DNA of 17,040 bases from Flavobacteriia bacterium. Its GTDB lineage: Bacteria > Bacteroidota > Bacteroidia > Flavobacteriales_D > Crocinitomicaceae. The notes beneath the pieces were generated by a model. It did no database searches and had not been told where the DNA came from. It was given only the letters and a program-made list of their open reading frames with translations. Position numbers and translations under genes: made by a program. This document shows, in pieces, positions 1 through 8,152 of the stretch. The stretch lies in assembly GCA_009925805.1 (NCBI GenBank), contig RFQF01000016.1, forward strand, positions 1 through 17,040, read 5' to 3'. Within the stretch, counting starts at the first letter, position 1. Each line of letters opens with the position of its first letter.

Positions 1-1
1 C

Positions 2-1450
2 GATCCTTGGTTCTTACGCCAGATGGAAGACCTCATCAAAACGGAGCGGCGGATCGAACAATTCCAGATCGATTCCATTCCTGCAGATTTGCTGTTCGAG
101 GCGAAGCAAAAAGGGTATGCTGACCGACAAATTGCGCACCTGTTACGTTGTTTGGAATCGGCTGTTTATGCAAAGCGTCAGGCATTGGGAATTAACCGGG
201 TGTATAAATTGGTGGATACGTGCGCCGCAGAATTTGAGGCCCATACTCCATATTACTATTCTACCTTTGAATATGAAAATGAAAGCAAAGTAAGCGATCG
301 AAAAAAGGTGGTGGTGTTAGGCTCGGGACCGAATCGCATCGGTCAGGGCATCGAATTCGATTACTCGTGTGTCCACGGTGTGCTGGCTGCCCGGGAATGC
401 GGGTATGAAACCATCATGATTAATTGCAATCCTGAAACCGTTTCTACCGATTTTGATACGGCAGATAAATTGTACTTTGAACCGGTGTTTTGGGAGCACA
501 TTTACGACATCATCCAACACGAACAACCGGTTGGCGTAATCGTCCAACTTGGAGGGCAAACTGCCTTGAAACTGGCGGAGAAGTTGCATCGTTACGGAAT
601 CCGCATTTTGGGAACGAGCTTTGAAGCGTTGGATTTGGCCGAAGACCGCGGAAGGTTTTCCAAATTGCTTGAACGTTTAGAAATTCCTTTTCCAAAGTAC
701 GGGGTGGTCGAAAGTGCCGAACAAGCGCTTACCCTAGCAGAAGACCTTGGCTTTCCTTTGTTGGTTCGGCCCAGTTACGTTTTGGGTGGACAAAAAATGA
801 AAATCGTTATCAATAAAGAGGAATTGGAACATCACGTGGTGGATATTATCAATGAAATGGGATCCAACCAAATTTTATTGGACCACTTCATTGGTGGGGC
901 CATTGAAGCGGAAGCCGATGCCATTTGTGACGGCGAGGACGTGTATATTCTGGGCATTATGCAACATATTGAGCCCGCTGGAATTCATTCTGGAGATTCA
1001 TACGCCGTTTTGCCTCCCTATAATTTAGGCGATTTCGTCATGACGCAAATCGAGGATATTACCAAGAAAATCGCGTTAGCGCTGGAAACGGTCGGTTTAA
1101 TCAACATTCAGTTTGCCATTAAAGACGACCAAGTGTTTGTCATCGAGGCGAATCCAAGGGCATCGCGCACAGTGCCGTTTATTGCAAAAGCCTACGATGA
1201 ACCTTATGTGAATTACGCTACAAAAGTGATGTTAGGCGAGAAGAAAGTGAAGGATTTTGTTTTCAATCCGCGCAGAGAAGGATATGCCATTAAAATCCCG
1301 GTGTTCTCCTACGAAAAATTCCCCGACGTTAAAAAAGAGTTAGGGCCTGAAATGAAATCTACGGGGGAAGCCATTCGTTTTATTAAAAATCTTAAAGATC
1401 CGTTTTTCACGAAAGTATATTCGAAAAGGAATATGCACCTTTCAAAATAG
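2..1450 (+). CDS. carB: Carbamoyl phosphate synthase large subunit, 3' part (5' end outside window)
   Basis: CarB makes carbamoyl phosphate from bicarbonate, ATP and glutamine-derived ammonia for arginine and pyrimidine synthesis, working with the glutaminase subunit CarA. The reading frame is open from base 2 (DPWFLRQ precedes the first in-frame ATG at 23), so this is the second half of a longer gene, about 482 codons. Visible parts are the oligomerisation segment, the second pre-ATP-grasp domain (GSGPNRIGQGIEFDY, then NCNPETVSTDFDTADKLYFEP and QLGGQTALKLA) and the second ATP-grasp domain (RPSYVLGGQKM, HIEPAGIHSGDS, EANPRASRTVPFIAKA). After GPEMKSTGEA only about 25 residues remain, so the methylglyoxal-synthase-like allosteric domain found at the E. 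coli C-terminus is absent. I recall this short form as usual in flavobacteria. The downstream membrane protein starts 3 bases after the stop. The identity is very secure. Confidence 0.97.
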   Translation, partial: DPWFLRQMEDLIKTERRIEQFQIDSIPADLLFEAKQKGYADRQIAHLLRCLESAVYAKRQALGINRVYKLVDTCAAEFEAHTPYYYSTFEYENESKVSDRKKVVVLGSGPNRIGQGIEFDYSCVHGVLAARECGYETIMINCNPETVSTDFDTADKLYFEPVFWEHIYDIIQHEQPVGVIVQLGGQTALKLAEKLHRYGIRILGTSFEALDLAEDRGRFSKLLERLEIPFPKYGVVESAEQALTLAEDLGFPLLVRPSYVLGGQKMKIVINKEELEHHVVDIINEMGSNQILLDHFIGGAIEAEADAICDGEDVYILGIMQHIEPAGIHSGDSYAVLPPYNLGDFVMTQIEDITKKIALALETVGLINIQFAIKDDQVFVIEANPRASRTVPFIAKAYDEPYVNYATKVMLGEKKVKDFVFNPRREGYAIKIPVFSYEKFPDVKKELGPEMKSTGEAIRFIKNLKDPFFTKVYSKRNMHLSK

Positions 1451-1453
1451 GCG

Positions 1454-2977
1454 ATGGGAGTCGTTAAGCAAGATGCCTTTCGAACGACCTTAATCGCTTA
1501 TGTTGGGTTAATTCTTGGGTACCTCAACAAGGCAGTGCTGTTTATTCTTTTGCTCTCAACCGTTGAAATAGGTATCGTTAATTTATTAATTACGAGCGGT
1601 TTATTTTTCGCTCAGTTAAGCAACTTAGGAACGGTCTACGTAACATGGCGCTTTTTTCCTTTTTTCAGAAACGAAGCCAAAAAAAATTATGGATTTTTAC
1701 TGTTGAATTTTTTGGTGGTACTTGTTGGTTCTGCAGTATTTACGGTGCTTTTTTGTGTCTTCCAGCACCCCATTAATGCCTATTTTTCCACCAAATCACC
1801 CTTGTTTGTTCAGTATGCCTGGTGGGTTCTGCCCGTAGGAATAGGTCATGTATTTTTTTTACTGTTCGAAAATTACCTGCGTGGATTGTTTAAAAACGTG
1901 CTACCGGTATTTCTTCAAGATGTTGTGCTGCGGGTTATTACGACGCTGCTGCTCGTGGTCTATGCAATGAAGGGGTGTTCCTTTGAGGTTTTTCTAGGAT
2001 TGTTAATGCTGAGTAATTGCTTACCAGCCGTTGTCTTATGGATCTATTTAGTTCGCAAAAAAGAACTAATGTTTTCGCTTAAAAGCATCGCGGTTCCGCG
2101 CAGGTTCCGGAGGATTTTGTGGCAGTTTAGTGCGTTTTCTTATATCAATTCGTTGGCTTCCATAGTCGTTATTACGTTGGATGCGCTGATGATCGGGGGA
2201 ATGATCGGTTTGGCTGCGGTGGGGGTTTATACGACCATGGTGCAGATAACGAGTGCTTTGCTCGTACCCTTTCGCGCAATGACGCGGGTGAGTTCTCCGA
2301 TTGTTGCGAAGTATTGGAAAGAAAAAAACTTGCAAGGTTTACAAGAAATTTATCAAAAATCCAGCGGGGTGGGATTGTTTATAGGATTACTTTCTTTTCT
2401 GGGAGTTTGGCTTCCGGTGAAAGAGCTGTTTTCGTTTTTGCGTCCTGAATTTCAAGCAGGTATTCCTGTATTGTTGTTTTTATTGTTGGGAAGACTGGTG
2501 GATATGTATTGCGGTTTGAATGGAATCATTTTCGCAACCTCGAAGAAATATAAGTACGACTTGGGGTTCACTTTGTTTTTGTGTGCAGGGATTTTCATCT
2601 TGAATTACACCTTAATCAACGCAGGTTATGGGATTGCGGGGGTAGGTTTTGCTACCGGAATCATTTACGTTTTCTACAACTTAGCCCGTTCCTTTTACAT
2701 TTTCAAGGCGTATCGTTTGAATCCGTTCCGTCGAAACCATTGGGTGCTTTTCGCTTTGGCGCTCGGGGTTATTTTCATCAAGTATTTGCTGGAGTGGATC
2801 TTCCCGCTAAATACAACATCCACTGCTATGCTTCGACTCGTACGAATCGGTGTAATGGAGTTTTTTGTGGGGCTCTTTTTCGTTTTTCCTGTAGTTTATT
2901 ACGGCGTGGAGCCTGAGGTAGCCGGTTTTGTTAAACGATTTATGACCCGTGTAACAACCAAGCGGATAAAAGTGTAA
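1454..2977 (+). CDS. Polysaccharide/oligosaccharide flippase-like membrane protein (MOP superfamily)
   Basis: This 507-residue protein is almost wholly hydrophobic. It has roughly 12-14 membrane-spanning stretches separated by short basic loops, which fits the MOP (Wzx/MATE/MVF) exporter superfamily. The N-terminus (KQDAFRTTLIAYVGLILGYL) has the usual layout of Bacteroidota 'polysaccharide biosynthesis' proteins: a short charged segment followed at once by helix 1. A second half-repeat begins near residue 210 (FRRILWQFSAFSYINSL), as expected for a two-lobed flippase. Such proteins move lipid-linked sugars or peptidoglycan precursors across the inner membrane; the substrate cannot be told from sequence. 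No glycosyltransferase or other O-antigen gene is adjacent, so it may be a stand-alone flippase. It starts 3 bases after carB and is probably cotranscribed with it. The family is fairly sure; the function is inferred. Confidence 0.85.
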   Translation: MGVVKQDAFRTTLIAYVGLILGYLNKAVLFILLLSTVEIGIVNLLITSGLFFAQLSNLGTVYVTWRFFPFFRNEAKKNYGFLLLNFLVVLVGSAVFTVLFCVFQHPINAYFSTKSPLFVQYAWWVLPVGIGHVFFLLFENYLRGLFKNVLPVFLQDVVLRVITTLLLVVYAMKGCSFEVFLGLLMLSNCLPAVVLWIYLVRKKELMFSLKSIAVPRRFRRILWQFSAFSYINSLASIVVITLDALMIGGMIGLAAVGVYTTMVQITSALLVPFRAMTRVSSPIVAKYWKEKNLQGLQEIYQKSSGVGLFIGLLSFLGVWLPVKELFSFLRPEFQAGIPVLLFLLLGRLVDMYCGLNGIIFATSKKYKYDLGFTLFLCAGIFILNYTLINAGYGIAGVGFATGIIYVFYNLARSFYIFKAYRLNPFRRNHWVLFALALGVIFIKYLLEWIFPLNTTSTAMLRLVRIGVMEFFVGLFFVFPVVYYGVEPEVAGFVKRFMTRVTTKRIKV

Positions 2978-2986
2978 TTTTATTTC

Positions 2987-3442
2987 ATGAATAGTAGATT
3001 CTGCTTGTTGATTGTGCTGATTGCCTTGATTTTACCTGAAATGGTCACGGCGCAAGATCGCATGGACATCGATGATTCCTTTGTGATTGAGCTCGGATTA
3101 CCGAACGGATTTGTGAATGCTCCGTTTAGAAACATTATGCAAGGATTAGTTTATGTTGCTCCCATGTACCAATACACGCTGAAATCCGGACTATGTATGG
3201 GGGCGGGGATTCACTATTCCTATTTTAATGTCAATCAATTCAGGATAAACCAAAAAGTTTCGGGCGGAATGCATAACGGGGCAGCCTTTCTGAAATTAGG
3301 TTTTGAAAAATTTTGGACTCCGTCTTTAGCTACAGATATCTCGATAAAAGGTGGATTAGTTCAATCGGCTTTCACAACAGACGTATTAAAAACCTTAGGC
3401 TATACGTACCAAGCTCGAATGAATAGCAGCATGCGACCGTAA
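2987..3442 (+). CDS. Small exported protein of unknown function, possibly a truncated outer-membrane barrel
   Basis: This 151-residue protein is not recognised as a named family. It opens with a clear signal peptide (basic MNSR, hydrophobic core of about 14 residues, then VTAQD, giving probable cleavage near residue 22). The mature part is rich in Gly, Tyr, Phe and alternating polar/hydrophobic stretches (VYVAPMYQYTLKSGLCMGAG, HYSYFNVNQFRI, AAFLKLGFEKF), which resembles short outer-membrane beta-barrels of Bacteroidota. It ends abruptly with a basic, Met-rich tail (QARMNSSMRP) and lacks the terminal aromatic strand usual for barrels, so a C-terminal portion may have been lost. It lies 9 bases after the flippase gene and 7 bases before the antiporter gene, inside a tight rightward cluster. 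Reality as a gene is likely; the barrel assignment is tentative. Confidence 0.7.
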   Translation: MNSRFCLLIVLIALILPEMVTAQDRMDIDDSFVIELGLPNGFVNAPFRNIMQGLVYVAPMYQYTLKSGLCMGAGIHYSYFNVNQFRINQKVSGGMHNGAAFLKLGFEKFWTPSLATDISIKGGLVQSAFTTDVLKTLGYTYQARMNSSMRP

Positions 3443-3449
3443 ATAGCCG

Positions 3450-5609
3450 ATGAACAGTTTTATCCAACATTTTCTTCAAGAATTTCATTTACCTCTTACC
3501 AATCCGGTATTGGTGTTTTCCATCATTTTGTTCATCATTCTCCTCGCGCCAATCGTTCTTCGAAAATTACGCGTTCCAGGGATTATTGGTCTGATTATTT
3601 CCGGAATTGTGATTGGTCCCAAAGGGTTAGGAATAATCGGGGAAAACTCCATCGCGGAGGAAGGATGGATTAAGTTATTTTCCACCATTGGTCTGTTGTA
3701 CATTATGTTCATGGCAGGTTTAGATTTAGATTTGAACCAATTCAAACGCTATTACAAACGGAGCGTTGTTTTCGGAGCGATGACCTTTTTCATTCCTTTG
3801 ATGTTGGGATTCCCCATTTGTTATTATGGATTGAACCTCTCTCCAATGGCTAGCTTGCTAACGGCCAGTATGTTTTCTACGCACACCCTCGTAGCGTATC
3901 CAATGGTCGCCAAGTTCGGATTAACAAAACATCATTCCGTTGCCATTAGTGTGGGGGGAACCATTTTAACCGATACGGCAGTTTTAATCATTTTAGCCAT
4001 TATCTCCAGTGCATCCAACGGTAATTTGGACTTCGCCTTTTGGATACGATTGATCACTTCGTTGTTATTCTTTTCCTTAATTATGTTCTATTTGCTTCCA
4101 AAAATCACCCGTTGGTTTTTGCGAAAATTAGATTCGGAAAAAACTTCCCAGTACATTCTGATATTATCCGTGGTGTTTTTTGCTGCTTTTTTAGCGGAAG
4201 TGGCGGGTGTTGAACACATTATTGGTGCCTTCGTTTCCGGGCTGGTATTGAACCGTTTGATTCCTCACAATTCAGCACTGATGAACCGAATCGACTTCAT
4301 TGGGAATGCGCTGTTTATTCCTGTGTTTCTGATTTTTGTGGGAATGGTGGTGGATTACCGGGCGCTTTTTCAAGGCACTTGGCCGTTAATCATTGCCGGG
4401 GTTTTAACGGGGTTTGCGATTTTTTCGAAATGGCTTGCTGCTTGGGTAACCCAACAGATCTACCGAATGTCGGGGCCTGAACGTCGAATGATTTTTGGGT
4501 TAAGTACTTCTCATGCGGCCGCCACTTTGGCGATAATCATGGTGGGATATCAAGGTAACATACTGGATCTTAATGTGGTGAACGGAACCATCTTGCTGAT
4601 TTTAATAACCTGCATGGTCGCTAGTTTCGTCACCGAGAATGCTGGAAAAGAAATGTTGATGCAGCTTGCGGTAAAAGGGGAAGACGAGGTGCTTGAATCT
4701 AAATTGCGCAATAAACATTTAGTAGTGGCCATGAATAAATTGGAGGGCAACGAAAAAGTGCTCGAATTTGCTTTGCAAGTTTCTGATCCAAAGGTCATTA
4801 ATCCCATTTCGGTGGTTAGTGTTTTACCTAATTCCCGACAGGCTCAACAAATTATACACAAGTCCAGGAAGAATTTGGAGGAAATTGTGAAACATTTTTC
4901 CGGATATGAAGCGAAATTGAATACCATTGCCACGGTGGATTTGAATATTTCCTCCGGTATTTCGCGTGTCGCCTTAGAGTTGGTAGCCGACGCAGTGATT
5001 GTAAATGATTCGAACCGACCTAACTTTTTAAAAATGATTGTGGGTGATGACCGACAGCATTTGATGGAATCTTGTGATAAAACCATTTTTTTCTGTCAGA
5101 TTGATAAACCCTCCGTGGATTATCATCGACTCATAGTAGTTGCTCCAGCGTACGCTGAATTGGAAAACTATTTTATTTCTTGGGCGGAACGTGTTTTACG
5201 TTACAGCAATGAGTTGAAATTAGAATTGCATGCTTTTATGACAGAAAGTTGTTTCGAGCGCTTAATGCGTGTAGGCGAAGCGAATCAAATTGTAACGAAG
5301 GCTATATGGCATGAATTAAACCAAAAAGAAGATTTCTTTCATTTAGCTGGGGTTGATAATAACGATCTTATGGTGGTGGTCAGCGCAAGACCTGGATCCA
5401 TTGCTCATACGGTGGACCAGGAAGCATTTGGACTTAAAATCCTGAAAGCTTATGAAAACAATGACTGGGTATTAATTTATCCTGGGCAAGATGCGGATGT
5501 TTCTTACCGAAATTACGAGGATGTATCTGGAGTACCGATTGGGGTTGGTGTAGAAACCTTAACTAAAATAGGAAAAGAGGTGGGGAGTATTTTCAAAAAA
5601 GAGTCCTAG
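3450..5609 (+). CDS. CPA2-family cation:proton antiporter with a C-terminal cytoplasmic domain
   Basis: The 719-residue protein has two parts. Residues 1 to about 400 form a Na+/H+ exchanger-type membrane domain of about 12 helices, with KLRVPGIIGLIISGIVIGPKGLG near the N-terminus and the core helices around GGTILTDTAVLIILAI and AEVAGVEHIIGAFVSGLVLN, which match the Kef/NapA-like CPA2 fold and carry acidic residues (D in TDT, E in AEVAG) typical of ion-coupling helices. Residues from about 420 onward are soluble and look like two universal-stress-protein-like halves (NKHLVVAMNKLEGNEKVLEFA and later YHRLIVVAPAYAELEN). The domain organisation suggests monovalent cation exchange for pH or salt homeostasis, controlled from the cytoplasm. 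It has no obvious TrkA-N/RCK motif. The last codon and TAG stop lie in a perfect 14-base palindrome. The transported ion is not determinable from the sequence. Confidence 0.9.
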   Translation: MNSFIQHFLQEFHLPLTNPVLVFSIILFIILLAPIVLRKLRVPGIIGLIISGIVIGPKGLGIIGENSIAEEGWIKLFSTIGLLYIMFMAGLDLDLNQFKRYYKRSVVFGAMTFFIPLMLGFPICYYGLNLSPMASLLTASMFSTHTLVAYPMVAKFGLTKHHSVAISVGGTILTDTAVLIILAIISSASNGNLDFAFWIRLITSLLFFSLIMFYLLPKITRWFLRKLDSEKTSQYILILSVVFFAAFLAEVAGVEHIIGAFVSGLVLNRLIPHNSALMNRIDFIGNALFIPVFLIFVGMVVDYRALFQGTWPLIIAGVLTGFAIFSKWLAAWVTQQIYRMSGPERRMIFGLSTSHAAATLAIIMVGYQGNILDLNVVNGTILLILITCMVASFVTENAGKEMLMQLAVKGEDEVLESKLRNKHLVVAMNKLEGNEKVLEFALQVSDPKVINPISVVSVLPNSRQAQQIIHKSRKNLEEIVKHFSGYEAKLNTIATVDLNISSGISRVALELVADAVIVNDSNRPNFLKMIVGDDRQHLMESCDKTIFFCQIDKPSVDYHRLIVVAPAYAELENYFISWAERVLRYSNELKLELHAFMTESCFERLMRVGEANQIVTKAIWHELNQKEDFFHLAGVDNNDLMVVVSARPGSIAHTVDQEAFGLKILKAYENNDWVLIYPGQDADVSYRNYEDVSGVPIGVGVETLTKIGKEVGSIFKKES

Positions 5610-5623
5610 GTATATACCTAAGA
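5595..5623 (-). terminator. Candidate intrinsic terminator for the leftward DUF5606 gene
   Basis: Read leftward, positions 5623-5604 can fold into an 8-base-pair stem with one G-U pair and an AUAU loop. Its core is the perfect palindrome TAGGTATATACCTA at 5607-5620. Three bases later comes a run of six T residues (A-run at 5595-5600 on the plus strand). It lies about 66 bases beyond the DUF5606 stop codon and overlaps the 3' end of the converging antiporter gene. Read rightward, no T-run follows the hairpin, so it would serve only the leftward transcript. The stem is AT-rich and so only moderately stable. Confidence 0.45.
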
Positions 5624-5688
5624 ACATGTAAAAAACTAACGAATAATCCTAGCCACGCGCGAATTGAATAGGTACTATACTTAACGAT

Positions 5689-6279
5689 TTATTTGCCCCG
5701 TGAACTACCTGTTTTGATTACTGGAGCTTTTTTCGATGCAGCCGGTTTCGGCGTTTTTGGTACTTTTGGCGCCGCAGATTTTACGTTCTTTGGGCTTTCC
5801 GATTTCTTGGTAACGCCTTTTTCTGTGCTCGTTTTTTCAGCCTTTTCAGAAGCTACCTCTTCGGTGCGTTCTTTTTCAGTAGACTCAGCGGGTTCACTCG
5901 GGGTTAAGAGCCCTTCCTTCAAGAGTAAGTTATACCATTGAAATACTTTACGGATATCCGATAAATACACGCGTTCAGCATCATAATTCGGCAACAATTC
6001 GATGAATAACGAACGCATTTCCGTTTCATCCACCTTGTGACTGATGGATTCTTTCCCTTCGGTGTGGGTATATAATTTCTCAAAAATGGAGGTTAACTTG
6101 ACGTCTTCCTCATACGTGAAAATGCTGATATCTTCAATGGAGCTGATTTTTTCAGAAGCGAAAGCAGGAAACCGTTTTTTATCCAAGAGGGATTCAACAA
6201 TCACATTGACTTTGCCTTGGGATACAATTTTAAACAGTCCCGGTCTTCCCGCAATTGAAATAATTCCTTTTAACTCCAT
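5689..6279 (-). CDS. DUF5606 domain protein with a lysine/alanine/proline-rich tail
   Basis: The first 120 or so residues of this 196-residue protein match my recollection of DUF5606, a conserved Bacteroidota family of unknown function. Recognisable points are the N-terminal ELKGIISIAGRPGLFKIVSQ, VIVESLLDKKRFPAF, the DISIFTYEEDVKL segment, and ELLPNYDAERVYLSDIRKVFQWYN before the linker. No catalytic motif or membrane segment is visible, so a cytoplasmic protein is likely. After about residue 123 the chain becomes low-complexity: first Glu/Ser/Thr-rich, then a strongly basic Lys/Pro/Ala stretch ending in TGSSRGK, reminiscent of histone H1-like tails. The gene stands alone, divergent from the RNA helicase and convergent with the antiporter. 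Family assignment is good; function is unknown. Confidence 0.88.
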   Translation of the reverse strand: MELKGIISIAGRPGLFKIVSQGKVNVIVESLLDKKRFPAFASEKISSIEDISIFTYEEDVKLTSIFEKLYTHTEGKESISHKVDETEMRSLFIELLPNYDAERVYLSDIRKVFQWYNLLLKEGLLTPSEPAESTEKERTEEVASEKAEKTSTEKGVTKKSESPKNVKSAAPKVPKTPKPAASKKAPVIKTGSSRGK

Positions 6280-6378
6280 GTATCGTTATTCGTCCGCTAA
6301 ATTAGTAATTTCTTCAACATTACGGTTTTATTTCAGGGATATATTCCCCGAAGGAAACAGCATCTGCTTTTAATTAAG

Positions 6379-6386
6379 TACCTTTG
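6379..6386 (+). promoter_or_regulatory. Putative Bacteroidota -7 box for the RNA helicase-typA unit
   Basis: TACCTTTG matches the Bacteroidota -7 consensus TAnnTTTG exactly. It lies 20 bases before the helicase ATG at 6407 and would give a short leader. No clear TTTG/TTG -33 element is visible at the expected spacing. This is the best promoter candidate in the 127-base divergent region 6280-6406. For the leftward DUF5606 gene the nearest candidate there is only a one-mismatch box, TAATTTAG, read leftward at 6304-6297. Confidence 0.45.
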
Positions 6387-6406
6387 ACACGAATTTAATC
6401 GAAAAT

Positions 6407-8140
6407 ATGACATTTGAAGCGTTGGGATTGCGTAGTGAGGTGCTGCAGGCAATTAATGAAATAGGGTTTATCAACCCAACACCTATCCAAGAACAAGCCA
6501 TTCCCCATCTCTTGCAAGAAGACAGCGATTTTGTTGGATTGGCACAAACAGGTACCGGTAAAACAGCGGCTTTTGGTTTGCCTCTTTTGAGTAAGATTAG
6601 TCTGGGAAGCCGCGTAGCCGAAGCCATAATTATTTGTCCAACACGCGAGCTTTGCCTTCAAATTACCAACGATTTAAAGAGTTTTGGGAAGTATCTTAAG
6701 GTGAACGTTGTGTCAGTTTACGGCGGTGTGGACATTAAAAAACAAATTACCGATATTAAAAAAGGAGTAGATATACTGGTTGCTACCCCTGGAAGATTGA
6801 TGGACTTAATGAACCGAAAGGTAATTCAACTGGATCAGATTCGCTACGTGGTATTGGATGAAGCGGATGAAATGCTCAACATGGGATTTAAGGAAGATAT
6901 TGACGACATTCTACGCTATACGCCTTTGGATAAAAATGTTTGGCTTTTCTCGGCAACCATGCCCAAAGAAGTTGCTTCTATAGCCTCAACCTATATGGAC
7001 AACCCCTTGGAGGTTTCCATTGGTACCAAAAACCAAAGCAATGAGAATATTCAGCACAAGTATTTCGTCGTTTTTGAAAAAGACCGTTACCCGGCCCTTA
7101 AGCGCTTGATTGACTTTCATCCAGACATCTATGGGTTAATTTTCTGTAGGACCAAGCATGAAACCGCCAATGTAGCTCAGAAATTGAGCCGGGATGGTTA
7201 CAATGCCGAGCCTTTACACGGTGATCTATCCCAATCCATGCGGGATATGGTCATGGAACGCTTTCGGAACCGAGAAGTTCAATTGCTGGTCGCAACCGAT
7301 GTGGCCGCACGAGGCATTGATGTGGACTCCATTAGTCATGTAATTCATTACAATCTACCCGACGATATCGAAAATTATACCCACCGAAGTGGTCGTACTG
7401 CACGCGCTGGCAAAAAAGGAGAATCTTTATCGCTCATCACTCAAAAGGAAGTGTTTAAAATTAAAGGAATCGAACGGCAAATTAATACCTCTTTTGTTAA
7501 AGGAATGATTCCCAATGCTGCGGAAATTTGTCAAATTCAGTTGACAAAACTCGTACAGAAAGTTACTGCAACTACGATACGCGAAAATGATATAGCGCCT
7601 TTTCTACCTGAAACTTACGAGCATTTTAAGGACCTAAATAAAGAAGAGGTGATTAAATTGTTCATTTCCGCAGAGTTCAATCGGTTCATTGAGTATTATG
7701 AACGAGCAGGAGACCTAAACGCCTCAGAACGCTCCGATAAATCAGGGAAAAACCAAGAACGCGAAAAAGGAGAACGAAGAAGGGACGAAAATAAAACGCG
7801 GTTTTTTATGAATCTCGGAAAACGCGACGGCCTCAATGTAGGAGGGCTTCTACGAACCCTTTGTGACGCAACCGGGTTGAAATCGGGGAATATTGGTCGT
7901 ATTGATATCATGGCTTCTTTTTCCTTTTTTGATACCGATAATGAACATGTCGACCGAGTTTTGAAAAAAGTGAATGGAGCTACCTTCGAAGGACATACCA
8001 TCAGCGTCGAAGTTTCGGCTCCTGCAAAAAACACAGGTTCTCCCAAAAAATCGAATTCATTTTCCAAAGAAAGACGAGGTTTCAGTGGACCTCGATCCGA
8101 AAAACCTTCCCCGGGTTCTTTTAACAAACGCAGACGATAA
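6407..8140 (+). CDS. DEAD-box RNA helicase with DbpA-type RNA-binding domain
   Basis: This 577-residue protein unwinds RNA duplexes using ATP. All core motifs are present in order: Q motif (PTPIQEQ, residues 24-30), motif I (AQTGTGKT, 46-53), Ia (PTREL), TPGR (127-130), motif II (DEAD, 151-154), SAT (182-184), the C-terminal lobe with HGDLSQ, motif V (ATDVAARGID) and motif VI (HRSGRTARAG, 326-335). Residues about 466-537 form a DbpA-type RNA-binding fold (FFMNLGKRDGLNVGGLL through EGHTISVEVS), and the last 40 residues are a basic, Ser/Arg/Pro-rich tail. The layout resembles CsdA/DeaD- or DbpA-like helicases that act in ribosome assembly, mRNA decay or cold adaptation; the sequence does not decide which. 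A charged linker (residues 438-465) separates the core from the RNA-binding domain. typA follows after 12 bases, so both are probably one transcript. Confidence 0.95.
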   Translation: MTFEALGLRSEVLQAINEIGFINPTPIQEQAIPHLLQEDSDFVGLAQTGTGKTAAFGLPLLSKISLGSRVAEAIIICPTRELCLQITNDLKSFGKYLKVNVVSVYGGVDIKKQITDIKKGVDILVATPGRLMDLMNRKVIQLDQIRYVVLDEADEMLNMGFKEDIDDILRYTPLDKNVWLFSATMPKEVASIASTYMDNPLEVSIGTKNQSNENIQHKYFVVFEKDRYPALKRLIDFHPDIYGLIFCRTKHETANVAQKLSRDGYNAEPLHGDLSQSMRDMVMERFRNREVQLLVATDVAARGIDVDSISHVIHYNLPDDIENYTHRSGRTARAGKKGESLSLITQKEVFKIKGIERQINTSFVKGMIPNAAEICQIQLTKLVQKVTATTIRENDIAPFLPETYEHFKDLNKEEVIKLFISAEFNRFIEYYERAGDLNASERSDKSGKNQEREKGERRRDENKTRFFMNLGKRDGLNVGGLLRTLCDATGLKSGNIGRIDIMASFSFFDTDNEHVDRVLKKVNGATFEGHTISVEVSAPAKNTGSPKKSNSFSKERRGFSGPRSEKPSPGSFNKRRR

Positions 8141-8152
8141 AAATTCAACATC

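Noticed and set aside
2581..2916. Rightward open frame of 111 codons within the flippase gene
   Set aside because: It is out of frame with a continuous membrane protein whose hydrophobic pattern covers the region without interruption.
5669..5684. Second copy of the TAGGTA-TATAC motif near the antiporter 3' end
   Set aside because: The copy is imperfect, AT-rich and only 16 bases long. It is not flanked by features of a site-specific recombination or regulatory array.
6336..6348. Near-palindrome GGGATATATTCCC in the divergent region
   Set aside because: Only four base pairs match on each side of a mismatched centre, which is easily expected by chance. There is no second copy to support an operator.
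6280..6406. Search for a small RNA or riboswitch in the longest gene-free stretch
   Set aside because: No stable stem-loop set or known aptamer pattern could be recognised. Promoter elements for the two divergent genes are a sufficient explanation.
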